Origin: Cytobacillus oceanisediminis 2691
Lineage (GTDB): Bacteria; Bacillota; Bacilli; Bacillales; Cytobacillaceae
Direction: 5' to 3'
Length of the DNA stretch: 64,000 nt
NCBI RefSeq assembly: GCF_000294775.2
Contig: NZ_CP015506.1
Span: 1,029,501-1,093,500 of the forward strand
Shown: positions 25,478 to 33,885 of the stretch, piece after piece
How positions within the stretch are numbered: the first letter of the stretch is position 1
How the letters are laid out: each line of letters opens with the position of its first letter
The notes under the pieces: model-generated
Seen by the model: the letters and a program-made list of their open reading frames with translations, nothing else
What the model was told of the DNA's origin: nothing
Databases searched by the model: none
Translations under genes and position numbers: made by a program

Positions 25478-27187
25478 TTATGCAAGCAGGCCGCCTTCTT
25501 TGCTGTACTTGATGATTCCTTCAGCAGCACGGTAGGCGAGTGCACCAACTGTTCCTGTCGGGTTATACCCTCCGTTGTGAGGGAAAGCGGATGCGCCAAT
25601 GACAAATACATTTTCTGCATCCCACATCTGCAGATAGTTGTTTACAGCTGATGTTTCGGGCTCAGCCCCCATGATCACGCCGCCGGTATTGTGTGTTGTC
25701 TGATAAGGGACGATGTCATAGTGCTCCAGCTGCTGTCGGTCGTTAATTTTTGATGGTCCCATCTCCTTCATGATGTTGTCTGTGATTTTTCCAATATAGT
25801 TATAAAGGTTCTTATCCTGCTCGGTAAAATCATATGTCAGACGAAGCAGAGGAAGCCCGTAGGCATCTTTATAAGAAGGGTCTAAGTCCATATAATTGTG
25901 CTGCACAGGCATGGAAGCTCCCTGTGTCCCAATGCTTAAAGCCCTTGTGAAATACTTAATGGAATTCTCCTTGAACTTGCTGCCCCATTTCGGTGTATCA
26001 GTCGGAACCATATTATATTGAATCGGACGGTATCCTGATTGGTTGAGGGAAATGGAGCCCCCATGGATAAAGCCCAGATCCGAGTGGTCAAAATTGTCTC
26101 CATTGTAATCATCCACAGTAGCACCAAGAGCACCGGCACCCATGAATGTATTAAATTGTTCTTCATCAAAAAATCCAGCTGATCCGGGAAGGATCTGGTA
26201 GCAATAATTCTTTCCAATAACCCCTGACCCTGTGTCAGGATTGTATGGACGCCCCAGTTTGGATGTCAGCAGCAGGCGGGTGTTGTTCATGACATAGCTT
26301 GTCAGAATAACCATTTCTGCCGGCTGGATGAATTCTTCCTTCGTTTGCACATCCACATAGCGTACTCCAGTTGCTTTTTTGCCGTCGTGAATAATTTCTG
26401 TTACATTCGAAAAGTTGCGGATATCCACATTGCCAGTTTCTTTGGCAAACGGAATGACGGCAACGGTCGGATCTGCCTTGGCACCATATTCACAGCCGAA
26501 GCGTTCACAAAACGCACAATACTGACATGGAGCCAGCTTGGCGCCATATTGGTTTTCATATGCCTGGCTCATATTGCCGGATGGCATATGGTAAGGTTTC
26601 ATTCCCAATGATTTCGCTGCCTCTTTAAATCTTGCTGTAATGGGTGTTTCCTTCATTGGAGGATTTGGGAACGGATTCGCTCTCTTTGGCCCTAGCTCAC
26701 CTTCCTCACCGCCAATTCCTGCTGCTTTCTCAAATTCATAGAAATAAGGCTCCAATTCATCGTATGTAATGCCCCAATCCTGAACTTGAAGCCCCTTAAT
26801 CTTTGCTTCTCCATATTTTTTAACCGTCTGTGATTTAATTTCGAAGTCATAAGGCAAAAAGCGGAAAGTATGGCCATTCCAGTGGACACCGGATCCTCCT
26901 AAGCCTTCACCAAGCAAAAAGGAACCAAGCTGACGCATCGGAAGAGCTCTTTCTTTCCCCTGGTTACGGAAGGTAATCGTTTCTTTTGAAAGGTCCTGCA
27001 TTAATTCATAGCGGATTCCATAGCGAAGTTCATCATGGACAACATAGTAGTCCTTGACACCGCGCTCTTTTCCCCGCTCCAGGCCGACCACTTTTAATCC
27101 CTGTTTCCCTAGTTCAGCCGCAATGATTCCGCCGGCCCATCCAACTCCTACAATGACGGCATCGGTTTTAGGCAATGTTTTAGCCAT
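25478..27187 (-). CDS. GMC-family oxidoreductase (gluconate 2-dehydrogenase large-subunit type)
   Basis: 569 residues. FAD-binding Rossmann motif [27 protein letters not shown]-region at 13-40 (GxGxxG), a cysteine cluster [15 protein letters not shown] around residue 220, and the C-terminal GMC motif NTGGVIMG ... [20 protein letters not shown] with the catalytic His-Asn pair. The family oxidises sugar alcohols or aldonic acids at C2. It lacks its own export signal. The gene 27 bp upstream encodes the Tat-exported small subunit, so the flavoprotein is likely carried across as a complex (hitch-hiker export). The electron acceptor, usually a cytochrome c subunit, is not encoded nearby. Confidence 0.88.
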   Translation of the reverse strand: MAKTLPKTDAVIVGVGWAGGIIAAELGKQGLKVVGLERGKERGVKDYYVVHDELRYGIRYELMQDLSKETITFRNQGKERALPMRQLGSFLLGEGLGGSGVHWNGHTFRFLPYDFEIKSQTVKKYGEAKIKGLQVQDWGITYDELEPYFYEFEKAAGIGGEEGELGPKRANPFPNPPMKETPITARFKEAAKSLGMKPYHMPSGNMSQAYENQYGAKLAPCQYCAFCERFGCEYGAKADPTVAVIPFAKETGNVDIRNFSNVTEIIHDGKKATGVRYVDVQTKEEFIQPAEMVILTSYVMNNTRLLLTSKLGRPYNPDTGSGVIGKNYCYQILPGSAGFFDEEQFNTFMGAGALGATVDDYNGDNFDHSDLGFIHGGSISLNQSGYRPIQYNMVPTDTPKWGSKFKENSIKYFTRALSIGTQGASMPVQHNYMDLDPSYKDAYGLPLLRLTYDFTEQDKNLYNYIGKITDNIMKEMGPSKINDRQQLEHYDIVPYQTTHNTGGVIMGAEPETSAVNNYLQMWDAENVFVIGASAFPHNGGYNPTGTVGALAYRAAEGIIKYSKEGGLLA

Positions 27188-27214
27188 TTTTTATCACTTC
27201 CTTAAGAGATAGTT

Positions 27215-27979
27215 CTATTTCGTATATGAATGGAGGCTATTTGGTTCAATTTCCACAAATTTTTCAGACTCAATTTGATTGATATAGCTCATCTGATGGC
27301 CAGGAAAGTCTTTCATTTTCCAGCCTTCCATATTCTTGTTTCCGGCATAGGCAGGATCTGCGTAAACGCCTTCAATAGTTGCTGCCCGGAGAATATTAAA
27401 AAATGTCCTGGAAGTGACACCCCGGAGCTCTACTTTATCCTCCTCAAAAGCGGTAAGGATTTCATCCTGCTGTTCACCCTCCAGTTCAGCGAAAGGCTTA
27501 TTGAACTTATCATTGCTGTAGGTCTGCAGGGCAACAAGGCCGACATCAAAGACTTCATGCCGTTTTAAAGGGGACTGGTAACCCTGAAAGTTTGAGCCTG
27601 GGAAGAAAGGGCCCTGCATATATTCCCTTGTATTGTTTCCCCATGAGCCCGCAAGCTGGTGGTCAATAAAAAATGGAACATCCAAATCATTAGCGCCAGG
27701 GCCATTTTCATCCTTTGGATAAATTCTCTCAACGGCCGCCTGAAGGATTCCGAATATCTCGGGGTTTGTGAAATATAAAGGTGACTGCTGATAGGCAACC
27801 TGATCATGCCCGTTTGTATGGGCATTCTCTTCCGTTGCTGTACCGTCTTTATTCATGTTTGCGCCAATTAAGCCGCCAAGAATGCCGCCTCCTACCAAAC
27901 CGCCGGCAACTAACCCGGAATTACGGATGAATCTCCTCCGGGACATGGTTGATTCTTGTTTTTGTTCATGTTCAGACAT
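27215..27979 (-). CDS. gluconate 2-dehydrogenase subunit 3 family protein with Tat signal
   Basis: 254 residues, start behind AAAGGAGG. The N-terminus holds a textbook twin-arginine signal SRRRFIRNSG followed by a Gly-rich hydrophobic stretch LVAGGLVGGGILGGLIGA. The mature part contains the subunit-3 pattern: FGILQAAVERIYPKDENGPGA, then a helical domain ending in WKMKDFPGHQMSYI. These small subunits escort the GMC flavoprotein to the outside. First gene of the operon subunit 3 - GMC - tatA - tatC. Confidence 0.88.
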   Translation of the reverse strand: MSEHEQKQESTMSRRRFIRNSGLVAGGLVGGGILGGLIGANMNKDGTATEENAHTNGHDQVAYQQSPLYFTNPEIFGILQAAVERIYPKDENGPGANDLDVPFFIDHQLAGSWGNNTREYMQGPFFPGSNFQGYQSPLKRHEVFDVGLVALQTYSNDKFNKPFAELEGEQQDEILTAFEEDKVELRGVTSRTFFNILRAATIEGVYADPAYAGNKNMEGWKMKDFPGHQMSYINQIESEKFVEIEPNSLHSYTK

Positions 27980-28107
27980 TTATCTAGAAACCTCCTTTTA
28001 TTTGCCATTATGGTGAAAAAAATACATGTCTAAACAATGATCAGGAATTTTTTTAGCAGATAGGGAGAAAAGAAGAGGGGTTTTAGGGGATTTAAGGCAT
28101 TAAAAAA

Positions 28108-28137
28108 GATGCAAACCGATTGGTCTGCACCTTTTTT
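28108..28137. terminator. bidirectional terminator
   Basis: GATGCAAACC (28108-28117) pairs with GGTCTGCACC (28122-28131) with two wobble pairs; T-runs lie on both strands. On the minus strand it would end the short gene at 28192-28299. Confidence 0.75.
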
Positions 28138-28191
28138 AAGTCCGATGACGGACAACCTGAGGATTATGATTTGCATAGGGCCGAACCGATT

Positions 28192-28299
28192 TTAAATATA
28201 TCGGTTATAGACGAGAGTGCCTTTCGAACGCTCTGCAAACCCTCCCTGGTTTCTTGCAATGCCAATGACGAACCTTGAAGTCGCTGTTACGCTTTTCAT
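28192..28299 (-). CDS. possible 35-residue protein
   Basis: The only candidate coding feature in 27980-28452. ATG 28299 (minus) follows AGAAGGGA at 10 bp and encodes a basic peptide starting MKSVTATSRFVIGIARNQGG and ending LVYNRYI. Its stop is 55 bp before a strong terminator on the same strand. It has no cysteine and no membrane helix. A structured non-coding RNA from the same strand is an equally good reading. Function unknown. Confidence 0.35.
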   Translation of the reverse strand: MKSVTATSRFVIGIARNQGGFAERSKGTLVYNRYI

Positions 28300-28452
28300 C
28301 GTCAACCAGTCCCTTCTGTTTTGTTATTGGCCTTGCATTATTTGTTTACCACGAGATCTTGACTTAAAACCTATTTCTTTAAAAAAATGAAGTTCTTTTT
28401 CTATTCAGTTTTATCCCTTATGGATAAAATAAAAGAAAGGAAGTGAAACGCA

Positions 28453-29178
28453 ATGAATACGAAGAAAGAAATCCGTGAGTACATATGGAATTTTCTCGAG
28501 GAAAACAAGCTTGGCCGCTTTCCGTTTCCTTTAAAAAATAGAATCCCCAATTTCAAAGGAGCTGAAAAAGCGGCTGCATTTGTTTTTACTATGCCTGAGT
28601 ATAAAGAGGCTAAGGTAATTAAAGTTAATCCTGATTCTCCGCAGCTGCCGGTCCGTGCACAAATTTTGAAAGATGGAAAGACATTGCTGGTTCCAACTCC
28701 AAGGCTGAAAGCAGGATTTATTATGGTAAAGCCGGAATGGGTCCCAGCCGGGGAGGAGAGAAAAGCAGCGAGCCTTAAGCATATCCACTCATATGGTAAA
28801 GAAGTTCCTCTCACCGAATTGCCGAAAATTGATTTGTTTTTTGCCGGATCAGTGGGTCTTCACCGGGATGGCCGGCGTGTCGGAAAAGGGGAGGGCTATG
28901 CCGACCGTGAATATGCGATAATCAGAGAATTGGGAAATCCCGAAATCCCTGTAATTGGAACAGTGAATAGCGCCCAGGTTACAGAGGCAGATATCCCGAG
29001 GGACCCATATGATTTGACTATCGACTGGATTGCCACTGAAAAGGAACTGATCAAAACCAACACGCCATATCCAAAACCAAACGGGATTCAATGGGATCTT
29101 GTAACGGAGAAGGAAATGGAAGAGATGCCGGTTTTGCGTGAAATATGGGAGTTAACAAAAGGAAAGGCAGCCAAGTAA
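28453..29178 (+). CDS. 5-formyltetrahydrofolate cyclo-ligase family protein
   Basis: 241 residues starting at ATG 28453 after AGGAAGTG. It is longer than classical cyclo-ligases (about 190) and like the MTHFSD-type branch: N-terminal KKEIREYIWNFLEENKLGRFPF, central KTLLVPTPRLKAGF and the ligase motif GRRVGKGEGYADREYAI. The classical enzyme uses ATP to turn 5-formyl-THF into 5,10-methenyl-THF; for this branch activity is not established. Convergent with the peroxiredoxin-like gene. Confidence 0.82.
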   Translation: MNTKKEIREYIWNFLEENKLGRFPFPLKNRIPNFKGAEKAAAFVFTMPEYKEAKVIKVNPDSPQLPVRAQILKDGKTLLVPTPRLKAGFIMVKPEWVPAGEERKAASLKHIHSYGKEVPLTELPKIDLFFAGSVGLHRDGRRVGKGEGYADREYAIIRELGNPEIPVIGTVNSAQVTEADIPRDPYDLTIDWIATEKELIKTNTPYPKPNGIQWDLVTEKEMEEMPVLREIWELTKGKAAK

Positions 29179-29190
29179 TTGACTGCCTTT
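29163..29190. terminator. weak bidirectional hairpin
   Basis: AAAGGCAG and CTGCCTTT form an 8-bp stem between convergent genes; neither strand has a T-run beyond the stem. Confidence 0.45.
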
Positions 29191-29744
29191 CAAGCTTTCA
29201 CTTCATCCATTTTCTTTAAAACATCATCAATCTTTGCGTGATTTTCAGGGGATTCATCAATATGCTTCCATAAAATCTTTCCCTGTGGCGAGAAAAGCCA
29301 TGTCCCGCCTTGAATGTAGACATCCTGGGTCTTCATGGATTTCATGACAAATTCCTTCTGTTTTTCATTATCAGGGACAAAGCCCTTCACTTTTCCTGTT
29401 ATAAATCCAAATGCTGCTTTTGAAAGGAGCTTCCACTTTGGCATTGTTTTATGTCCCATTCCTCTATAAGCTTCCCGGGATGGATCGCTAAGGATTGGAA
29501 AAGGGAACGGGCCGAATTGCTCAAGGAATTGATTGATGAATGTTCCTTTAGAAGGAGCAATGACAATGACTTGAAAACCTCTGGCTTCCAATTCACTTAT
29601 GCGCTCGCGCAACTGCGCAAGATATTCTCTGCACACCGGTCAGCCAAGATGGCGGACGAAAACAGCCATTGTATATTGGCCATTAATGGCCTGTTCAAGC
29701 GTAATATTTTTATCAGGATTTTGGGTTTCCAAAATATAATTCAT
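29190..29744 (-). CDS. AhpC/TSA_2-type peroxiredoxin-like protein, predicted selenoprotein (UxxC)
   Basis: Read through one in-frame TGA (29642-29640), the frame from ATG 29744 to the stop at 29190 gives 184 residues. The TGA is codon 35 in the context AVFVRHLG-U-PVCREYLAQL. The homologous family (AhpC-TSA_2 / PRXL2 / SelL-like) has RHxGCxxCRE here, so UGA replaces exactly the first Cys of the CxxC redox motif, giving UPVC (U35, C38). The N-terminal 34 residues before the TGA continue the thioredoxin fold (the strand TMAVFVRHLG), and the 148 codons after it are intact and coding. A hairpin with selenocysteine-insertion geometry starts within 25 nt. Without selenocysteine decoding the product would be a 34-residue peptide. 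A reductase or peroxidase role is inferred from family. Confidence 0.82.
29604..29642 (-). promoter_or_regulatory. predicted bacterial SECIS element (UGA plus hairpin)
   Basis: On the mRNA, UGA is followed 18 nt later by CUUGCGCA-GU-UGCGCGAG. Its top closes as GCGC-AGUU-GCGC, so the apical loop AGUU begins 25 nt after UGA and has G as its second base. Bacterial SECIS rules ask for a loop 16-37 nt after UGA with G in the first two loop positions. Confidence 0.65.
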
Positions 29745-29820
29745 TATTATCCCGCCTTTCGGATTTACTTCTGATCATACCTAATCTTTTTGAAGGAATA
29801 AAGAAATGATGCTTGCACAT

Positions 29821-29848
29821 AAAAAAACAGGAGTTCGCACTCCTGTTT
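29821..29848 (-). terminator. intrinsic terminator of the YetJ-like gene
   Basis: On the minus strand AAACAGGAGT pairs with ACTCCTGTTT around GCGA and is followed by a T-run. Confidence 0.87.
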
Positions 29849-30497
29849 AGTCCCTGCTCCCCAAAATTCCAAAAATACGAAGAATATTAATGAACAGGTT
29901 AATAAAATCAAGGTATAGGTTAAGAGCCATTAAAGGCACTTCTTCCGGTGAAACTCCATAATGCTTCATGCGGTTGAAATCGAATAGCACATATCCGCTG
30001 AATACAAGCACTCCGATGAAGGAGAATGCCAGCATCGCGTTAGAGCTTAACGGCCAGAAGATGCTGAAAATAGAGATTGCAATAAGGGCAAGCAATGCTG
30101 CCATCAGCATGCCGCCAAGAAAAGATAAATCCCGCTTGGTTGTCGTAGCGTATACAGCCAGGCCTGTAAACACAACCGTTGTCGCTGCAAGTGCGACCAG
30201 TACGGGGTTCGGGCCAATGGCAGCCAGGTAATGGGCAACAATCGGATAGGTCGTCATCCCTGAAATAAATGTAAATACATACAGGAATGGATACCCGATG
30301 GCCTTTTTGCGGCGAAGCAGGAAAGCGAAAAGCAGCATTCCGAGTTCAAGAATCATGAGCGGTAAAAACAGGGCTGGAGGGACGAAAACACCCGCCATCG
30401 TTCCGATAAAAGCAATACCCAATGATAAGGCGAATGCCCGTAAAACAGAAGGCAAATAACTATTATTTGCGGTTTGCTGTACATACATTTGTTTCAT
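29847..30497 (-). CDS. Bax inhibitor-1/YetJ-family membrane protein
   Basis: 216 residues with seven hydrophobic helices and the BI-1 pattern: FLYVFTFISGMTTYPIV, then LGGMLMAALLALIAISIF, SGYVLFDFNRMKHYG and LNLYLDFINLFINILRIFGI. The conserved Asp residues of helices 6-7 (DFNRM, LDFINL) correspond to the pH-sensing pair of B. subtilis YetJ, a Ca2+ leak channel. Two ATGs are possible at the N-terminus; GGGGAG is 2 bp from the first and 11 bp from the third codon. Single gene, probably a Ca2+ or proton-sensitive channel. Confidence 0.87.
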   Translation of the reverse strand: MKQMYVQQTANNSYLPSVLRAFALSLGIAFIGTMAGVFVPPALFLPLMILELGMLLFAFLLRRKKAIGYPFLYVFTFISGMTTYPIVAHYLAAIGPNPVLVALAATTVVFTGLAVYATTTKRDLSFLGGMLMAALLALIAISIFSIFWPLSSNAMLAFSFIGVLVFSGYVLFDFNRMKHYGVSPEEVPLMALNLYLDFINLFINILRIFGILGSRD

Positions 30498-30558
30498 TTC
30501 TCCCCTAAAATCATTTGTATATGTATATACGTCAAAACTATTATATAAGTTTCATCAT

Positions 30559-30930
30559 TTATTGGTTTTTTAAAAGGTCTCTTATTTCCGTTAATAGCTC
30601 AACGTTTTTATCCACAGCTGGTGCAGGTGTTGCTTCTTCTTTCTTTTTAAAACGATTGTTGATAATCCTGATAAAGATGAAAATAGAGAATGCCACGATG
30701 AAGAAATCAACCACATTCTGTATGAATAAACCGTATTTGACCTCAGCTCCTCCAACTTTTACCATCAGATCCGTAAAGTCAACTCCGCCCATCAGCAATC
30801 CAACAAGCGGCATGATGATATCATCTACAAGAGAAGATACAATCTTTCCGAAGGCAGCTCCGATAACAACCCCGACAGCCAAATCAAGCACATTTCCCTT
30901 CAGGGCAAATTTTTTAAACTCATTCCACAT
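30559..30930 (-). CDS. mscL: large-conductance mechanosensitive channel MscL
   Basis: 123 residues. The first helix [24 protein letters not shown] with the gate residues and following [10 protein letters not shown] are highly characteristic, then the second helix [20 protein letters not shown] and the C-terminal bundle [13 protein letters not shown]. The pentameric channel opens on membrane tension to release solutes after osmotic downshock. Monocistronic, and read away from queF. Confidence 0.95.
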   Translation of the reverse strand: MWNEFKKFALKGNVLDLAVGVVIGAAFGKIVSSLVDDIIMPLVGLLMGGVDFTDLMVKVGGAEVKYGLFIQNVVDFFIVAFSIFIFIRIINNRFKKKEEATPAPAVDKNVELLTEIRDLLKNQ

Positions 30931-31007
30931 AACATGTCACCTTTCTAATAAAATTAACGTAATTATACTATAGAAGAATAAATGAAAACCAGATAAAGAA
31001 GCCCCTA

Positions 31008-31036
31008 TTGACAGAAACAGGCTTTTTCTCTATAGT
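31008..31036 (+). promoter_or_regulatory. sigma-A promoter of queF
   Basis: TTGACA (31008-31013), 17-bp spacer, TATAGT (31031-31036). It lies about 42 bp before the riboswitch aptamer. Confidence 0.8.
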
Positions 31037-31077
31037 AACAATGACAATTATATTTCGAATATTCCCGTGTGAGCGGG

Positions 31078-31167
31078 AGAGGTTCATAGCTTCACCCTCT
31101 ATAAAAAACTATGGCTTTGATTATAATAATCAACCATATCCATAAGAGGATATGGTTTTTATTTTTT
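31078..31167 (+). promoter_or_regulatory. preQ1-I riboswitch with terminator
   Basis: The aptamer AGAGGTTC...ACCCTCTATAAAAAACTA (31078-31111) matches the class I preQ1 motif nearly base for base: a short stem AGAGG/CCTCT, the ligand-binding loop, and the A-rich tail that forms the pseudoknot. It is followed by AACCATATCC/GGATATGGTT (31132-31157) and a T-rich run. PreQ1 binding should favour this terminator and switch off queF. Confidence 0.93.
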
Positions 31168-31227
31168 AAGCTGTACTTTTGGACCTCTTCTTAAGATCAG
31201 CGGGATCGTATAAAGGGAGGCTTTTTT

Positions 31228-31725
31228 ATGTCAGGAAGAAAAGATGAGGAATTAACGGATATTACGCTATTGGGAAATCAGGGTACAAAATATCTTTTTG
31301 AATACTCGCCTGATATTCTGGAGGCTTTTGACAATAAGCATCCAAACCGCGATTATTTTGTAAAGTTTAATTGCCCTGAGTTTACGAGTCTTTGCCCGAA
31401 AACAGGACAGCCGGATTTTGCGACCATCTATATCAGCTATATTCCGGATCAGAAAATGGTAGAGAGCAAGTCATTAAAGCTATATCTTTTCAGCTTTAGA
31501 AATCATGGCGATTTCCATGAAGACTGCATGAACATCATTATGAACGACCTTATTGAATTAATGGACCCGCGCTATATTGAGGTTTGGGGCAAATTTACGC
31601 CACGTGGCGGAATCTCCATTGATCCGTATTGCAACTACGGCAAGCCGGGGACGAAATATGAAAAAATGGCAGAATACCGTTTAATGAACCATGACCTTTA
31701 CCCGGAGACAATTGACAATCGTTAA
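31228..31725 (+). CDS. queF: NADPH-dependent 7-cyano-7-deazaguanine reductase QueF
   Basis: 165 residues, a standard length for the short (B. subtilis type) QueF. Features: ITLLGNQGT near the N-terminus, the catalytic Cys in [18 protein letters not shown], the QueF motif [21 protein letters not shown], and [11 protein letters not shown]. It reduces the nitrile preQ0 to preQ1 for queuosine in tRNA. It alone follows the preQ1 riboswitch here; queC, queD and queE are not in the window. Confidence 0.96.
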   Translation: MSGRKDEELTDITLLGNQGTKYLFEYSPDILEAFDNKHPNRDYFVKFNCPEFTSLCPKTGQPDFATIYISYIPDQKMVESKSLKLYLFSFRNHGDFHEDCMNIIMNDLIELMDPRYIEVWGKFTPRGGISIDPYCNYGKPGTKYEKMAEYRLMNHDLYPETIDNR

Positions 31726-31766
31726 GATCCTAGCTTGCTTAAAGTGAAATTTTAAAATAATATCAA

Positions 31767-31791
31767 AAAGGCAGAGCAATCTGCTTTTTTT
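31767..31791 (+). terminator. intrinsic terminator of queF
   Basis: GCAGA/TCTGC with loop GCAA, extended by flanking A/T pairs and followed by seven T. Confidence 0.8.
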
Positions 31792-31883
31792 GTTGCAGAA
31801 AATATACATAAGTGGGATTATATTCAGGGAATATTCTGTATTTTATGGTACGTTACTATAATAAAGCTCTGAAGGGGGACAAA

Positions 31884-32174
31884 ATGAAGAAAGGCGTACA
31901 TAAAAAAGATCCGCGCTTTAAAATCGCAGAGAGAGAGGCGTGGATTGGCATTGGTCTGGTGCTCTTCAATTTTGTATGGTGGTATGGGTTTGCCTATGGG
32001 ATGGGGTCTGGGCCTGCTGGTGAGTATACATATATTTGGGGGTTGCCTGCCTGGTTTTTCTGGAGCTGCGCAGCAGGATTTGCCGTAATGGTGATTCTGG
32101 TAACAGCAGCTGTTAAGTTCCTGTTTAAAGAAGTGCCGTTTGAAGAAAACGGGGAAGGGGGAGAATCTGAATGA
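31884..32174 (+). CDS. yhdT: YhdT family small membrane protein
   Basis: 96 residues from ATG 31884 behind GAAGGGGG; an upstream in-frame start at 31812 lacks a ribosome site. Two membrane helices (IGIGLVLFNFVWWYGFAYGM and FFWSCAAGFAVMVILVTAAV) surround the conserved GEYTYIWGLPAWFFWS. It overlaps panF by 4 bp (ATGA), the same yhdT-panF order as in E. coli. Probably an accessory subunit of the symporter; role unproven. Confidence 0.87.
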   Translation: MKKGVHKKDPRFKIAEREAWIGIGLVLFNFVWWYGFAYGMGSGPAGEYTYIWGLPAWFFWSCAAGFAVMVILVTAAVKFLFKEVPFEENGEGGESE

Positions 32175-33613
32175 ATTGGCAGGTAATTTTTCCTCTTCTC
32201 ATCTTTTTAATTATTATTTTTCTCGTAGGCTTATGGTCCAGCAGAAAGATTGATACCGGGAGTTCGTTCCTGCAGGATTATTTTCTTGGGGGAAGGCAGC
32301 TTGGCGGTTTTATTCTGGCTATGACGATGATTGCAACCTACGGAAGTGCCAGCAGTTTCATTGGAGGTCCCGGCGTTGCTTACACACAGGGGCTTGGCTG
32401 GGTGCTGCTTGCGATGTCACAGGTTGTCACAGGTTATTTCGTTCTCATGGTACTGGGGAAAAAGTTTGCCATCACAGCAAGAAAGTATAATGCTGTGACG
32501 CTCATCGATTTTCTAAAAGAACGATATAACAGCAGATGGGTTGTCTGGCTATCCTCTCTCAGCATCATTATTTTCCTTTTTTCTGCCATGGCTGCCCAAT
32601 GGGTTGGCGGAGCAAGATTAATTGAGTCACTGACAGGATTAAGCTATTTGTCTGCTTTATTCATTTTTGCGGCTTCTGTTATGGTCTACGTGGTTATCGG
32701 CGGCTTCCGTGCTGTTGCCGTAACGGATGCTGTCCAAGGCGGAATCATGTTCATCGGCACCATGATCCTTCTGGTTGCTGTTATTATGGCAGGTGGAGGA
32801 ATACCGAATATTATCAGCGACCTGTCTTCAGAAAATCCGAATCTGATTACACCGTTTGGCTTTGATGGCGGATTGACTCCTTTATATGTATCCTCATTCT
32901 GGATTCTTGTGGGAGTTGGAGTTGTAGGCCTTCCTCAGGTCGCAGTGAGGGCCATGTCATATAAAAATGCCAGAGCCATGCACAGGGCCATTATAATCGG
33001 AACAATAGTAGTCGGCTTTATCATGCTTGGCATGCATTTAATTGGCGTATTTGCCCGTCCTATTCTTCCGGGGATTGAAGTGGGAGATAAAGTTATGCCG
33101 TTGATTGCCATGGAAGTTCTTCCTCCATGGCTTGCGGGAATTGTACTGGCTGCACCGATGGCTGCCATCATGTCAACAGTGGATTCCCTGCTCCTCCTGG
33201 TCAGCTCGGCGATTGTGAAAGATGTCTATATTAATTACATTAAGCCTGATGCCAAAGAAGCTGCCATAAAGAAACTGAGTTTTGCGGTTACAGCCCTGCT
33301 TGGAATTCTGGTTTGCATCATGGCTCTCAGTCCGCCCGATTTGCTGATCTGGCTGAATCTCTTTTCTTTTGGGGGACTGGAAGCAGCATTCATATGGCCA
33401 GTTGTGCTGGGCCTATATTGGGCTAAGGGAAATAGATATGGGGCTGTGGCCTCGATGATAACCGGAACTGCTTCGTATATTTTATTCCATACTTTTTATC
33501 CAAATGCATTAGGCATGAATACAGTCGTATTGCCTATTGCTTTGTCACTTGCTGCATACGTATCTGTAAGTCTATTGACCGAAAAACATGCATCGGCACC
33601 AGCAGAAATATAA
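32171..33613 (+). CDS. panF: sodium/pantothenate symporter PanF
   Basis: 480 residues with about thirteen membrane helices, a member of the SSS family. Markers: DYFLGGRQLGGFILAMTMIA with following YGSASSFIGGPG near helix 2, the Na+-site region GGFRAVAVTDAVQG, and AAPMAAIMSTVDSLLLLVSS. Coupling to yhdT supports pantothenate rather than proline as substrate. It brings the coenzyme A precursor into the cell using the Na+ gradient. Ends with a hairpin 5 bp after the stop. Confidence 0.9.
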   Translation: MNWQVIFPLLIFLIIIFLVGLWSSRKIDTGSSFLQDYFLGGRQLGGFILAMTMIATYGSASSFIGGPGVAYTQGLGWVLLAMSQVVTGYFVLMVLGKKFAITARKYNAVTLIDFLKERYNSRWVVWLSSLSIIIFLFSAMAAQWVGGARLIESLTGLSYLSALFIFAASVMVYVVIGGFRAVAVTDAVQGGIMFIGTMILLVAVIMAGGGIPNIISDLSSENPNLITPFGFDGGLTPLYVSSFWILVGVGVVGLPQVAVRAMSYKNARAMHRAIIIGTIVVGFIMLGMHLIGVFARPILPGIEVGDKVMPLIAMEVLPPWLAGIVLAAPMAAIMSTVDSLLLLVSSAIVKDVYINYIKPDAKEAAIKKLSFAVTALLGILVCIMALSPPDLLIWLNLFSFGGLEAAFIWPVVLGLYWAKGNRYGAVASMITGTASYILFHTFYPNALGMNTVVLPIALSLAAYVSVSLLTEKHASAPAEI

Positions 33614-33618
33614 GCATT

Positions 33619-33644
33619 AGGCTCCGGAAACTATTCCGGGGCCT
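33619..33644 (+). terminator. hairpin after panF
   Basis: AGGCTCCGGAA pairs with TTCCGGGGCCT (one wobble) around ACTA. Only a weak T-rich tract follows. The remaining gap to 33885 holds nothing I can name beyond AT-rich sequence. Confidence 0.6.
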
Positions 33645-33885
33645 CTTGTCTCTTACTGTAAAACGCTGATAAATAGGGCATATGGCGTTTTATTCAACCG
33701 TGTAAGTAAAGCAGGAGAAGAGTCATATATAAAGGAAACGGGAGGAAACCCTTGTTTTTGTAAAAAAATGAGCATATTGATAGGTTTGTAGAAACGATCC
33801 CTATTTGTTACACTTAATTAGTTGAAACGTAATTGTAACATTTGACTTTAAATGGAAATGTTTTTATAACATTAGGGAGAATATA

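Noticed and set aside
29190-29636. Short peroxiredoxin-like protein starting at GTG 29636
   Set aside because: It would lack the first strand and half of the redox motif and has no ribosome site, while the reading through UGA from ATG 29744 restores the family N-terminus.
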